Of a DNA stretch of 64,000 nt, positions 11,872 to 21,560 are shown piece by piece. The stretch is from JAFLCM01 sp046154665 (GTDB taxonomy: Bacteria; Planctomycetota; Phycisphaerae; Phycisphaerales; UBA1924): positions 102,960 to 166,959 of the forward strand of contig JBJXFG010000047.1 in the NCBI GenBank assembly GCA_046154665.1, read 5' to 3'. The notes beneath the pieces are model-generated. The model was not told the DNA's origin, did no database searches, and saw nothing but the letters and a program-made list of their open reading frames with translations. The first letter of the stretch is position 1, and every line of letters begins with the position of its first letter. The translations under genes were made by a program, and so were the position numbers.

Positions 11872-11949
11872 GCTGCGGACGCGCACCCAAACAGCCACCA
11901 TTCACCGCTGCGAGCCTGATCTCCCGTGCCGCCATTACACTGCTTGCCT

Positions 11950-13074
11950 ATGCGAGCAATCGTCACCGGCCAGATCGGCATGGACAAGAAGGACTACCTC
12001 CGCTCCGTCGTCGATTTCGCCGGCAAGCAGGGTGAGTCCGTTGACGTCTATCACATCGGCGACATCATGTACGCCGAGGCACCGGATGTCCGCCCCGGGC
12101 GCATCCTCGATCTGCCGTGGAGCCGATTGCACTCACTCCGCCGCGCCGCGTTCAAGGATGTGATTTCACACAGCAAGGGCCAGCCGAATCTGATCGTGAA
12201 CACGCACGCGACGTTTCGTTGGCGTCACGGCCTGTTCGCGGCCTTTGACTTTGACCAGATCCGCGAGTGCAACCCTGACCTTTTCATCTGCCTGGTCGAC
12301 AACATCGAGGTCGTCCACCACCGCCTGCACCGCGATTTCGAGATCGACGCCACGCTGAAGGACTGCATGGTGTGGCGCGAGGAGGAAATCCTCGCCACGG
12401 AGCTGATGGCCCAGGCGATGGGCAAGCCGTTCTACATCCTCTCGCGTGGGCGCCACGAGCCCACGGCTCGCACCGCCTTCCGCCTGGTCTGCCGGCCCGA
12501 CATGAAGACGGTCTACCCCTCGTTCCCCATGAGCCACGTCGTCGACATGCCCGACGTGCTCGCCGAGATCGATCACTTCCGCGCCGAGCTCGCCAAGCAC
12601 TTCATCACCTTCGACCCCGGCGACGTCGACGAAAAACTCCTGCTCGACCGCGGGCTCGAAGCCGCCAAGCAAGGCCAGGAGTTCCTCGAAGTGAAGCCGC
12701 ACTCCTTCGGCGGTAGCCGCTCGGCCGACGCCAAGCCCATCAAGGTCTCGGTCCGCCAGATCCTCGACATCGCCGGCGACGTCGACGGGCAGATCTACAT
12801 GCGCGACTTCAAGCTCATCGATCAGTCCCACATGATCGTCAGCCTCGTCCCCGAACTGGCCGGCGGCGTGCCCGGGCTCTCCAGCGGCGTCGAACGCGAG
12901 CTCCAGCACGCTTTCGAGCACACCAAAGAGGTCTACATCGTCTGGAAACCCAAGAAGAACCCGTCGCCCTTCATCACCGAGACCGCCACGCGCGTGTTCA
13001 AGAGCGTGCCCGAAGCCCTGACCTACTTCGAAGAACAAGGCATGTTCGCTGCGAAGAACTTGTTTGGGCAGTGA
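11950..13074 (+). CDS. Adenylate-kinase-like P-loop protein
   Basis: The protein has 374 residues and starts MRAIVTGQIGMDKKDYL, a variant P-loop (GxxGxxKK) as in adenylate kinase-like ATPases. Further segments (INTHATFRW-like VNTHATFRWRHG, then FICLVDNI) match the core of nucleoside-monophosphate-kinase folds. The C-terminal part (about 230-370) contains VYPSFPMS and a region IYIVWKPKKNPSPFI that could be a second alpha/beta domain. The start at 11950 is preferred over 11926 because it sits directly before the P-loop strand. The exact substrate is unknown. Confidence 0.7.
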   Translation: MRAIVTGQIGMDKKDYLRSVVDFAGKQGESVDVYHIGDIMYAEAPDVRPGRILDLPWSRLHSLRRAAFKDVISHSKGQPNLIVNTHATFRWRHGLFAAFDFDQIRECNPDLFICLVDNIEVVHHRLHRDFEIDATLKDCMVWREEEILATELMAQAMGKPFYILSRGRHEPTARTAFRLVCRPDMKTVYPSFPMSHVVDMPDVLAEIDHFRAELAKHFITFDPGDVDEKLLLDRGLEAAKQGQEFLEVKPHSFGGSRSADAKPIKVSVRQILDIAGDVDGQIYMRDFKLIDQSHMIVSLVPELAGGVPGLSSGVERELQHAFEHTKEVYIVWKPKKNPSPFITETATRVFKSVPEALTYFEEQGMFAAKNLFGQ

Positions 13075-13078
13075 GGGG

Positions 13079-13209
13079 AAGGCATCGAGGCAACGAGGCA
13101 TCAAGGCATCAAGGGAGCACGAAGCACGCTCATTCGCCTGCTGGCGCAGATGCACGCCTCTGCGTCGCGATGCCTCGATGCCTCGATGCCTTGGTGCCTC
13201 GATGCCTTC
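13079..13209. repeat. Family I word repeat, inverted arms
   Basis: Direct copies of ggcatcgaggca / aggcatcaagg occupy 13079-13113. The reverse complement words (gatgcctcgatgcct) occupy 13168-13209, with a 55-bp spacer. The block sits directly after the stop of the P-loop gene. The remaining 13210-13526 shows only short hairpins and no credible gene. Confidence 0.8.
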
Positions 13210-13526
13210 CAAAAAAACGCAGAAGCCGCCGGAGCGTGAGAGGACGGACACGCTGCGGACGGCTTCCACGGCACTGAAGAGCCCGGCGTTGGACCAGAAC
13301 GCCGGTTGGAACGCGCGGGGTTGAAACATCTGGCCGCGGTTCCCCTCCATCGACTTGAGGAAGTTCAGGCAGCACGAACGGGGCTCTGCTTTTGTGCGTG
13401 AGAACAAACAGGCGTCTGTGAACGCCAACCTCCACACTGCGTCGGCCCGGTCTGTGGTGGACTGACTCTTCCCGCATAGGTATACGCAAAAACTCCGCCC
13501 CGGTTTCACCGGTTCTTCACGCATAA

Positions 13527-14390
13527 TCACGCGGTTTCCAGGCGGAAACCGGGCCAACCCGCGTTATCAATGAGACGCACGTTTCCGCACTTTGCCGCCG
13601 CCAAGACTCGTGCCGGCTGCCCCGGTTTCGGTGGGCCCAGCGTCGCCGAATCCCGAACCGCGACGTACTCGGGCACGAGCCGGTTGGCGAGCAACACACG
13701 CCGGCCCGCCTGCTCGGCCTCGGCGGGATCATCGTGCCGGCCCGCCTCGACCAGCGCCCGCGCCATCGCCGGCGCACGCCGACGGTCTTGGGGCATCAGC
13801 AGCGTGTTGCGGCTGCTCATGGCCAGGCCGTCACCCTCGCGCACCGTTTCGTGCCCGATGATCTCAAGCCCCGGCATCTCCCGCGCCGCCATGGCGCGAA
13901 CGACGGCGAGCTGCTGCCAGTCTTTCTCACCAAAAACCGCCTGCGCGGGCCGCACCAGTTCGAACAGCCGCAGGCACACCTGGCACACCCCGGCGAAGTG
14001 ACCGGGCCGGTGCGCATCCTCAAGCAAGGGGACGGTCGCGGCCGCCGGCAGTTCGGGCACGCGCACGCCGCCGCGTCCGCCCATCTCCGGCGGGTACATC
14101 ACTTCCACCGGCGGCGCGAACACGCACGACATCCCGGTGCCCCCCAACGCCGACTCGCACACCCGCACATCCGCGTCGAGCGTGCGAGGGTATCGCTCCA
14201 GGTCGCGCGGGTCATTGAACTGCGTGGGATTCACGAACACGCTCACCACCACCGGCAGCCCGCCCGGCGCGGCGAGTTCCGCCGCGCGGCGCACCAGCGC
14301 CGCGTGACCTTCGTGTAGCGCCCCCATCGTCGGGACGAACACCCCGCCGCGGAAGGCTGCCAGCGATTCGGCTGTGGTCACGACCTTCAT
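13527..14390 (-). CDS. panC: Pantoate--beta-alanine ligase
   Basis: 287 residues. It catalyses ATP-dependent condensation of pantoate and beta-alanine to pantothenate. Family motifs are all present: PTMGALHEGH (HxGH), VVVSVFVNPTQF, GEKDWQQL and AMSSRNTLL (KMSKS-like). Length is normal for the family. No panB or panD lies nearby. The 3' end lies close to a hairpin-forming segment (13532-13551). Confidence 0.96.
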   Translation of the reverse strand: MKVVTTAESLAAFRGGVFVPTMGALHEGHAALVRRAAELAAPGGLPVVVSVFVNPTQFNDPRDLERYPRTLDADVRVCESALGGTGMSCVFAPPVEVMYPPEMGGRGGVRVPELPAAATVPLLEDAHRPGHFAGVCQVCLRLFELVRPAQAVFGEKDWQQLAVVRAMAAREMPGLEIIGHETVREGDGLAMSSRNTLLMPQDRRRAPAMARALVEAGRHDDPAEAEQAGRRVLLANRLVPEYVAVRDSATLGPPKPGQPARVLAAAKCGNVRLIDNAGWPGFRLETA

Positions 14391-14443
14391 CGTGTCAACG
14401 TTCCCGCTTCGATTCCTGACCGCATCGCCGAGACGCCTGAGCC

Positions 14444-14528
14444 ACGAGCCCGGAGCGTCAGCGACGGGTTCTCCTGAAAACCAGGCTCTCCAGTCGTTTC
14501 AACCCACTCGCTCACGCTCGGGGCTCGT
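14444..14528. repeat. Family A (REP-like) inverted doublet
   Basis: A degenerate forward copy at 14444-14472 and a clean inverted copy at 14500-14528 lie between panC and the MCE gene. The inverted copy abuts the MCE stop codon. The core is the same as the copies around the RAYT gene (25078-26013). Confidence 0.85.
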
Positions 14529-15803
14529 TTACTTCGCTTTCGCCTTGAGCTGCCGCAGGAACTCACCCTCGGCCTCTTTCAGCCGATCGACCGTCGCCCC
14601 GAGGTCGCGCGTCAGTTCGCTTACGCTCCGCCCGCCGTCCGACACGCCCCCGCCGCTGTCTTTCAGCCCCTTCAGCGCGTCCGTTGCCGAGCCGACGTCT
14701 GACACCGCCTGCGCATATACCCGCGCCGAGTCATAGAGAAGCTCAAACTCAAGGTCCCGCGTGTCGGGTCGATACAAAAGTCTCCACGGCGAGCGCCGCA
14801 CCTCGGCCAGTGTTGACGCCAGCTGGTCGCCGCTGAGACGCAGCTTCGCCATCGTCGCCCGCACCTGCGGCACGTTTTCGGCCACGGCGCTGTCGGCGCG
14901 GCCCAGCAGCGTTTGCAGCGTGTCGAGCGCCCCTTCGGTCTTCGCCCGCGCCGCGGCGATCATCTCCTCGACCAGCTTCACCGTCTGGTTCCGCAGCCGC
15001 TCGCCCAACTCGTTGAATCCCTTGGCGGCGGCCTCGCCCTGCTCGATCGCGCTCTTCAGTGCCGGGCGGTTCTCCTCGATCGCCGCCCGCGCGTCCGCGA
15101 ACGCCTGCTTCGCTTCGTCCGACGCCTTGTTGATCCGCTCGATCAGCCCTGGGGTCTCCTTGTTGGCCGTCGCGATCATCTCGCGCCCGTTGGTCATCAT
15201 CGCGTCGACGTCGGTGTACCACGCGTCACGCTTGCCCTTGAACGCGTCGACTTCCGCCTCGGCCTTGGCCATGAAGCTCTCGGCCTTGAGCACGGTGGAT
15301 TCGACCCTGTCGATGATGTTCTGGACCTGAGACTTCTGCTTGTCGCCGTAGCCTGCGGATTCGAGGATGCTGGGGGCCGCGATGACGCCGTCGATGTCGA
15401 TGGTCTCGACGAGTTCGGGTGCCGCCGCATCGCCCAGAGACTTGAAGTTGAGCGCGCTGATCGAACCCAGCAGGCCCTGCTCGAGATAGACCAGGGCCCC
15501 CTGGCGCAGCGGGGCCATTCTCTTGTCGAGCAGCAGCTTCACTTCCATGACGGCGGGCTTGTCGCCCGTCGCCGCCCGGGGCGACACGCTTTCAACCTGT
15601 CCCACCTTGAGCCCGCCCAGCCGCACCTCGGCCCCAGGCTTGAGCCCCGGCACACCCTCACTGATATCGAACACCGCCGTGAACCGGGCCTTCCCGAGCT
15701 TCTCGTACCAACCGCCAAGTACGGTCACCACGCCGAGAGACGCCCCGATGGCCCCCAGCACCAGCCCCCCTGCGAGCACGTTGTTCCGCGAAGCGCGACC
15801 CAT
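14529..15803 (-). CDS. MCE/MlaD-family protein
   Basis: 424 residues. One N-terminal membrane anchor (GGLVLGAIGASLGVVTVLGG) precedes an MCE domain (about 40-120: FDISEGVPGLKPGAEVRLGGLKVGQV). A long Ala/Glu/Lys-rich alpha-helical region (about 150-340) and a C-terminal DTRDLEFELLYDSARVYAQA segment follow. MCE proteins are the periplasmic substrate-binding parts of lipid-trafficking ABC systems such as Mla, and the helical region fits a tunnel-forming assembly. No MlaE/MlaF-like genes lie beside it here. Confidence 0.9.
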   Translation of the reverse strand: MGRASRNNVLAGGLVLGAIGASLGVVTVLGGWYEKLGKARFTAVFDISEGVPGLKPGAEVRLGGLKVGQVESVSPRAATGDKPAVMEVKLLLDKRMAPLRQGALVYLEQGLLGSISALNFKSLGDAAAPELVETIDIDGVIAAPSILESAGYGDKQKSQVQNIIDRVESTVLKAESFMAKAEAEVDAFKGKRDAWYTDVDAMMTNGREMIATANKETPGLIERINKASDEAKQAFADARAAIEENRPALKSAIEQGEAAAKGFNELGERLRNQTVKLVEEMIAAARAKTEGALDTLQTLLGRADSAVAENVPQVRATMAKLRLSGDQLASTLAEVRRSPWRLLYRPDTRDLEFELLYDSARVYAQAVSDVGSATDALKGLKDSGGGVSDGGRSVSELTRDLGATVDRLKEAEGEFLRQLKAKAK

Positions 15804-16064
15804 GTGGTTCCTTTGCAGTCAGACCCCGCCCGGTCCGTCGAAGGCCTCTTGCCGCGTGGACTTTGACACGTTCGGGCCCGAAGGTCAAGCGCCCTACGGA
15901 ACGCCGGCCCACGCGCCTTCGTCGATCGGCGGCGATTGGGCTGGTCGAACGGCGAGTCAACTGAGAAGTCCGCTTCTTTGCGGCCCCATCTGACCCCGTG
16001 CTGGCGCACGGGGCTCGGTTCAGCACCGGGGCGCGGATCGACCTTGCCGGGCTAACCTGCTGAG
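15804..16064. other. Divergent intergenic region, MCE gene / mnmE
   Basis: This 261-bp gap between divergent genes must hold two promoters. I saw no repeat of the dispersed families and no coding potential. Confidence 0.5.
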
Positions 16065-17549
16065 GTGATCCTCGGCGACACCATCGCGGCGATCTCGACC
16101 GGCGCCGGGGCCGGGGCGCGGGCGGTGCTGCGGCTGTCCGGGGCGGGGGTGCCCGAGGTGTTGCAGGCGCTCTCGGGTGAGTCGGGTTTCGAGCCGGGCG
16201 TGCATGTGATGCGTGTGAGTGCCACTGACACGGCTTCGGGTCAGTGCTCCCTGTGCATCGCTGACAATCGACGGCTGGTTGATGATCCAGCACCGACCCG
16301 AGGACGGGTCGGTGGCACAACCCCGTCGTTTTCCGTGCTGGTGACGGTGTTCCGTGGTCCACGGTCGTACACGGGAGAGGACGCCGCGGAGATCATGTTT
16401 CCGGGCGGGCCGGCGCTCCGGGCGCGGGTGCTGCAGACGGTGCTCGGGATCGACGGCGTGCGCCAGGCCGAGCCGGGCGAGTTCACGGCGCGGGCATTTC
16501 TGAACGCCAAACTCAGCGCCGAGCAGGCCGAGGGGGTCGCCGCGGTCATCGCCGCCGGGAATGAGGAGCAGCTTCGGGCGGCCCGCGATCTTCTCCACGG
16601 CGTGACGGGCGCTTCATACCGCGCGCTGGCGGATGACCTGGCCCACACCCTGGCGCTGGTCGAGGCGGGGATCGATTTCACGGATCAAGAGGATGTGGTG
16701 GCCATCGCGCCGGCGGCGTTGCGAGAGCGCCTCACGGCGCTGCTGGGGACGCTGACGCATCTGGCCGGGCCCGCGGCGGAACAGGGCGCGGGCTCGGCGA
16801 TGCCGGTGGTGGTGCTGGCGGGTCCGCCGAATGCGGGCAAGTCGACGCTGTTCAATGCGCTGCTGGGGCGCGAGCGTGCGGTGGTGTCTGCGGAGCCGGG
16901 GACGACGCGCGACGCGGTCGAGGCGGAACTGGTTGGCGGCGCGGGGTGGCAGTTTGACGGTTCGGGCGCCGATCGCGTGCGGCTGGTTGATCTTGCGGGG
17001 CTTGACACGGCGCTGGCGGCGCGATCGTCGCTTGACGACGCCGGGCAGCGCCGGGCCCGCGAGCGGATCGCCGGGGCTGATGTCGTGGTGCTGTGCGCGC
17101 CGTGGGGGAGCGAGTGGGCCGAGGTTGGGCGTGAGGTCATTGGGCGGGGGCGAGTGCTGCATGTGCGAACAAAGTCAGACCTGGTCCACACGAGCGAGGG
17201 GGTGGACGGAGCGGCGTTGGCACCGCTGGCGGTGTGCGCGATCGATGGGTGGGGGGTGTCAAGCCTGCGCCGAGCGATCTTCGACGCCGCGGATCGGGTG
17301 GGAGCCCGGGCGGCTTCGGGCGCCCCGGTGTGGGCCCGGCATCGATCGTGCCTGATCCGGGCCCGTGAGCGAGTGTCCCACGCCCTGGGGTTGGTTAGGT
17401 CGCAAGGTGGAAGGGGGAGCCTGGCGGAGCCCGAACTGATCGCCACGGAACTGAGGTCGGCGTTGGACGAGGTGGGGCAGATCGCCGGCCACATCAGTCC
17501 GGACGAGGTGATCGGGCGGGTGTTTTCGGTGTTTTGCGTGGGGAAGTGA
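16065..17549 (+). CDS. mnmE: tRNA modification GTPase MnmE
   Basis: 494 residues (usual 450-480), GTG start at 16065. The N-terminal folate-binding domain begins DTIAAISTGAGAGARAVLRL. The embedded G domain has GPPNAGKST (G1, about residues 253-261), GTTRD (G2), DLAG (G3) and TKSD (G4). The C-terminal FCVGK corresponds to the conserved C-x-GK motif needed for U34 tRNA modification with MnmG. The 16205-16340 region is longer than usual and Ser/Thr/Asp-rich, a lineage-specific loop. Confidence 0.96.
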   Translation: MILGDTIAAISTGAGAGARAVLRLSGAGVPEVLQALSGESGFEPGVHVMRVSATDTASGQCSLCIADNRRLVDDPAPTRGRVGGTTPSFSVLVTVFRGPRSYTGEDAAEIMFPGGPALRARVLQTVLGIDGVRQAEPGEFTARAFLNAKLSAEQAEGVAAVIAAGNEEQLRAARDLLHGVTGASYRALADDLAHTLALVEAGIDFTDQEDVVAIAPAALRERLTALLGTLTHLAGPAAEQGAGSAMPVVVLAGPPNAGKSTLFNALLGRERAVVSAEPGTTRDAVEAELVGGAGWQFDGSGADRVRLVDLAGLDTALAARSSLDDAGQRRARERIAGADVVVLCAPWGSEWAEVGREVIGRGRVLHVRTKSDLVHTSEGVDGAALAPLAVCAIDGWGVSSLRRAIFDAADRVGARAASGAPVWARHRSCLIRARERVSHALGLVRSQGGRGSLAEPELIATELRSALDEVGQIAGHISPDEVIGRVFSVFCVGK

Positions 17550-17605
17550 GGGCGGGAGTCGGGAGTGGGGGGGTGGGGGGTCGGCAGTCGGGAAGAGAAA
17601 GGCGG
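17550..17605. repeat. Family H word repeat
   Basis: Copies of the words gggagtcggg and ggtcggcagtcggga directly follow the mnmE stop. Related words occur at 27983-28028 (inside the kinase gene), 34914-34952 and 53333-53372. Confidence 0.7.
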
Positions 17606-17739
17606 GGTCGTTGGAACTTCGAGGGTTGGAGAACGCCCAAACCATTTGTCAGGGTTGCGCAAGGGATGGCGGCCTGGCGGGGCATCGTGCCTTGTGGCGA
17701 TCCGGTGGGGTGTGAGCGACTCCGTACAATCCTCTCCGC

Positions 17740-19446
17740 ATGAATCCGAATCCGACCATTCCCGGGGCCGCGAGTGTGCTGGCCGAGGCCCTGTTCCTGA
17801 TGTCGCCTTACAAGCCGGTGCTCTACCTGCTCCCCTTCTGGGGGTGGGCGTGGGTCGTCTCGACGATCTATGACAAGGACGCGGCGCGCTGGTACCTCAA
17901 GCGTCGGATGTGGAACATGGTCCACATCGCCTTCGCGGCGGCGGCGCTGGTCGTCATCCTGCTGCCGATGACCTTCTGGATCACCTGGCCGATCATGATC
18001 GGCCTGTTGGCGACCGACCTGGCGATCTACTGGATGGCCCGCAACGCCGACTCGCGCGTGCCCGAGGCCATGAAGTGGACACTGGACATTTCCAAGATGC
18101 TCGCCGCCCGCGCCGAGTCGAGCGCGAGCAAGAAGAAGGCCAAGGGCGTCGGCAGCAGCGCGATGATCTTCAAGGGCCCCGGCGGCGAGCTCCCGGTCCC
18201 GGCCAAGGACACCCCCGAGTTCGAGCTCCGTCTGGCCCTCGAGCAGCTCTTCGGGCGCATGATCGACCTCCGCGCCAACCAGTTCGATATCGCACCGATC
18301 AAGCCCAACGTCTACGGCGTGGCGTACATGATCGACGGCGTGCGCACCCAGCCCGAGGCCGTGCCCCAACCGCGGGCCGTGGCGATCATCGACACGCTCA
18401 AGGGCGTGGCCAAGCTGGACGTCAACGATCGTCGTCGGCGTCTCCAGGGCGACATCCAACTGGGCATGACCGGCGGCAACACGCTCCCGGCACGCCTGAC
18501 CACCGCCGGCGCTTCGGGCGGGATGAAGCTCAGCATGCTGCTCGACCCGGCCAAGCAGGTCTCGATCAAGTTCGATGATCTGGGCTTCCTTCCCAACCAG
18601 AAGGAAGACATGCAGACCATCCTGTCCGGGAAGGGCGTGGTGCTGGTGTCGGCCCCGCCGGACAACGGGCGGACGACGCTTCTCTACGCGCTCACCCGCA
18701 AGCACGACGCGTACACGCAGAATGTGCAGACCATCGAGACGGATATCCAAGCCTCGATCGAGGGCGTGCGGCAGAACCTGTTCGACGCGCAGGCGGAGGG
18801 GGCCGAGTTTGCCACCACGCTGCGGTCGATCCTGCGCCGCGATCCGGACGTGGTGACGGTGTGCGAGACGCCGGATGACGCGACATGTGCCGAGGCCTCC
18901 AAGGCGGACACGGATCGCTCGCGGATCTATCTGAGCATGAAGGCCGACAACCCGTTGCAGGCGGTTCAGTTGTTCGCCAAGGGCGTGGGCAAGCAGGAGA
19001 CGGCGGCCAAGGCGCTGTCGGGCCTCATCGGTGCCAAACTGGTGCGCCGCCTGTGCAACAACTGCAAGGTGCCCTTCCAGCCCAAGCCCGAAGACCTCAA
19101 GAAGCTTGGCCTGCCCGCCGAGACCAAGCAGCTGCACCGCAAGGGCGGGCAGGTGATGGTCAAGGACAAGCCGGAGGTGTGCCCGGTCTGCGGCGGCACC
19201 GGCTACTTCGGCCAGGTGGGCCTGTATGCCGTACACCCGCTGGGTGAAGAGGAGCGGAAGCTGATCGCCGCCAATGAGCTGAGCCAGTTGCGGGCGCTGC
19301 TGCGTCAGAAGAAGCAGCAGAGCCTGCAGAGCTCGGGCCTGCAGCAGGTCATCATGGGCAACACCAGCGTCGAAGAGGTGCTCCGAGTCACGGCGGAACA
19401 GGCACCGACCACACAGAAGGCGGCGGCCCCCGCGGCGGCCGAATGA
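17740..19446 (+). CDS. Membrane-anchored, degenerate PilB/GspE-family ATPase
   Basis: 568 residues. Two or three N-terminal hydrophobic segments (about 20-100, e.g. IMIGLLATDLAIYW) precede a type II/IV secretion ATPase core (about 155-500) and C-terminal Cys pairs CNNC and CPVCGGTGY, which match the zinc-binding tetra-Cys of PilB/GspE. The core is altered. The Walker A position reads PPDNGRTT (Arg for Lys), the Walker B/Asp region reads PDVVTVCETPDD and the His box reads MKADNPLQA. Canonical PilB is cytosolic with GPTGSGKTT. It may be a structural or weak ATPase. It is followed by a CvpA-like gene after about 100 bp, with no pilin genes near. Confidence 0.85.
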   Translation: MNPNPTIPGAASVLAEALFLMSPYKPVLYLLPFWGWAWVVSTIYDKDAARWYLKRRMWNMVHIAFAAAALVVILLPMTFWITWPIMIGLLATDLAIYWMARNADSRVPEAMKWTLDISKMLAARAESSASKKKAKGVGSSAMIFKGPGGELPVPAKDTPEFELRLALEQLFGRMIDLRANQFDIAPIKPNVYGVAYMIDGVRTQPEAVPQPRAVAIIDTLKGVAKLDVNDRRRRLQGDIQLGMTGGNTLPARLTTAGASGGMKLSMLLDPAKQVSIKFDDLGFLPNQKEDMQTILSGKGVVLVSAPPDNGRTTLLYALTRKHDAYTQNVQTIETDIQASIEGVRQNLFDAQAEGAEFATTLRSILRRDPDVVTVCETPDDATCAEASKADTDRSRIYLSMKADNPLQAVQLFAKGVGKQETAAKALSGLIGAKLVRRLCNNCKVPFQPKPEDLKKLGLPAETKQLHRKGGQVMVKDKPEVCPVCGGTGYFGQVGLYAVHPLGEEERKLIAANELSQLRALLRQKKQQSLQSSGLQQVIMGNTSVEEVLRVTAEQAPTTQKAAAPAAAE

Positions 19447-19495
19447 CGCCGCGCGATTCGAAAACCACGCTCACAAAGACGTGAGCATGCCACCC

Positions 19496-19550
19496 GATCT
19501 CTCCCCCCATTCCCCAACTGGCCACTGGCCATCTCCCCACTCCCCCCACA
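19496..19550. repeat. Short word repeat before the CvpA-like gene
   Basis: Low-complexity words (aactggccactggcca with C-rich flanks) resemble the gaps at 41755-41812. This is likely another dispersed word family; evidence is limited to these two sites. Confidence 0.4.
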
Positions 19551-21404
19551 ATGGTTCTCAACCTTCTCGTCATCACCATCATCATCTTGAGCGCCCTGTT
19601 GTGGGGCGCCCCGCAACGCGGGCGCGGGCTGTTCAGTGCGCTCATCCATTTCGCGTGTGTCATCGCCGCCGGCGGCGTGGCCTTCGCGGTGTGGGAGCCG
19701 CTGGTCTACGGCGTGCTGCTCAAGTCGGCCCCGGACTACGCCTGGACGCTGGGCCTGCTGGCCCCGTTCATCGTCAGCCTGCTCATCTTCCGCATTGTCA
19801 CCGATCTCACGGTTCCGAAGAACATGGACCTGGGCGACGCCGCGAACTTCGTGGGCGGCGGGGTGTTCGGCGGGGCGGCGGGTCTCATCACCGCCGGCAT
19901 GGTGGTACTGGGCATCAGCCACCTGCGCTCCGGGAAGGAACTGCTGGGCTACACGCCGCTGAACTACTCGGGCGGCAGCCTCGTGGCGGAAAAGAAGCTG
20001 TGGATCCCCGTTGACCGCCTGGTGGTGACGATGTACGAGGTGCTCAGCACGGGCGGCTTCGGCAGCGAAGACGCGCTGGCGCTGCGGGCCCCGCGCGCCT
20101 GGGAAGCCGCCGCCATGATGCGGACGACGCTCCGCGGCAGCGGCGAGAACCAGGCGGCAATCGGGCGGACCACCATGCAGCCCGGCGACATGGCCATCAA
20201 GGGCCGCTACACCGTCGGCCCGCTGCCCGCCGACACGGCCACGCTGGATTCGTTCATCCTCGTCGACGGCAAGCCCTCGAAGACGGGTTTCAAGGACAGC
20301 ACCGGCGCCGCCCCATCGGGTGAGATCAACGTCGAAGGCTTCGTGCTCGAGTTCAACTCGGGGGCGGCGGAGAAGTCCGGGCAGGTCGTCCTCGGGCCCG
20401 GCCAGATCCGCCTGGTGTGCAAGTCTGGCTCGACGGCCATCGCGCTGCAGCCCGCCGCCATCATCGCGCGGCCCGAGGCCGGCGGCGGGATGTACCGCTT
20501 CCGCATGGATGCACCGGAGATCTTCATCCCTTCGGTCGGCGGCGGATCGAGTTCGATCTTCGCGCCCGAGTTTTTCGTGCCCAAGGGAGCCACGCCGACG
20601 GACCTGATCGTCAAAGGTGTCCGGTATCCGCTCTCGAAGTTGGACGCCTCGAAGACGACCCTCTATCCCAATACGGCCATGCGCGATGACGCCATCCGCA
20701 ACGGGGCGATGTTCCAAAAGTTCGGTCTGAACGTCGGCGGCGGAGCACCCGGCGGAGCCGCCGCGGGCGGGTCGGCTGGTGGTGCCGCTGCCGGCGGGTC
20801 CGGTGGCGCGTCCACTTCACCACCCTCGGCCGGGCAGGTCATCAAGAACTCCGGCGGCCGCATGGAAGAGTTCTTCGAGTCCGTCGGCCTCCCCGACAGC
20901 CTCATCCTCAACGCCGGCGAAATCGGCAAGCTCGAACTCAACGCCCAGCGCCAGATCACCGACGGCGAGCACCAGTTCGACAAGTCCGTCCTCGCCAACA
21001 ACCGCGGCATCGACCGCAACCTCCGCGTCGACCAGTTCGCCCGCACGCGCGACACCACCATCGTGCAGGTCACCCTTTCGAACCAGGGCGCGATGTCGCT
21101 GCTGGGCCGCAGCGTCGAGGCGGCGGAGGACATCCTCCCCCCGATGCTCATCGACACCAACGGCCAGCAGTACGAGGCGATCGGGTACGTGTATTCCGAG
21201 GGCAACATCGTCAAGATCCGCTTCACGCCGGGCAAGCCGCTGCGGGGCCTGAGCGAGTTGCCCAGCCGCGTATCGCGCTCGAAGCGCGACCAGACGGTGC
21301 GGCTCTTGTTCCGCCCGACGGTCAACGTGTCGATCGCGAGCTTCGCGCTGGGCACCAAGCCATTGGCGACGTTCGATCCGCCTGTGAAGATGGGCGGCGG
21401 GTGA
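19551..21404 (+). CDS. CvpA-like membrane protein with large extracytoplasmic region
   Basis: 617 residues. The first 130 form four hydrophobic helices (NLLVITIIILSALLWGAPQRG; FIVSLLIFRIVTDL; GGVFGGAAGLITAGMVVLG) in the CvpA/colicin V production layout. The rest is soluble and beta-rich, with a Gly/Ala/Ser-rich linker at about residues 395-425 and a second beta-rich domain. No enzyme motif is seen. It lies about 100 bp downstream of the degenerate PilB/GspE-like ATPase on the same strand, so the two may be one membrane complex (inference). A family A repeat follows its stop. Confidence 0.75.
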   Translation: MVLNLLVITIIILSALLWGAPQRGRGLFSALIHFACVIAAGGVAFAVWEPLVYGVLLKSAPDYAWTLGLLAPFIVSLLIFRIVTDLTVPKNMDLGDAANFVGGGVFGGAAGLITAGMVVLGISHLRSGKELLGYTPLNYSGGSLVAEKKLWIPVDRLVVTMYEVLSTGGFGSEDALALRAPRAWEAAAMMRTTLRGSGENQAAIGRTTMQPGDMAIKGRYTVGPLPADTATLDSFILVDGKPSKTGFKDSTGAAPSGEINVEGFVLEFNSGAAEKSGQVVLGPGQIRLVCKSGSTAIALQPAAIIARPEAGGGMYRFRMDAPEIFIPSVGGGSSSIFAPEFFVPKGATPTDLIVKGVRYPLSKLDASKTTLYPNTAMRDDAIRNGAMFQKFGLNVGGGAPGGAAAGGSAGGAAAGGSGGASTSPPSAGQVIKNSGGRMEEFFESVGLPDSLILNAGEIGKLELNAQRQITDGEHQFDKSVLANNRGIDRNLRVDQFARTRDTTIVQVTLSNQGAMSLLGRSVEAAEDILPPMLIDTNGQQYEAIGYVYSEGNIVKIRFTPGKPLRGLSELPSRVSRSKRDQTVRLLFRPTVNVSIASFALGTKPLATFDPPVKMGGG

Positions 21405-21408
21405 TCCA

Positions 21409-21494
21409 ACGAACCCCGAGCGTGAGCGAGTGGGCGCCTTGAGGTCTTTCGCGAATGCAAAGGCACCCGCTCGCTGACGCTCGGGGCTCGTTCG
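21409..21494. repeat. Family A (REP-like) inverted doublet
   Basis: A forward copy at 21409-21440 and an inverted copy at 21460-21494 lie immediately after the CvpA-like gene stop and before glnS. Confidence 0.9.
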
Positions 21495-21560
21495 TTCGGG
21501 CGACGGATCGACGCGGGTGCCCTCATCGACACGTTGTCCCGACCCCGCTTTGATTGCCCC

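Noticed and set aside
17494..19236. 580-codon frame antisense to the PilB/GspE-like gene
   Set aside because: Low-complexity shadow with no recognisable domain.
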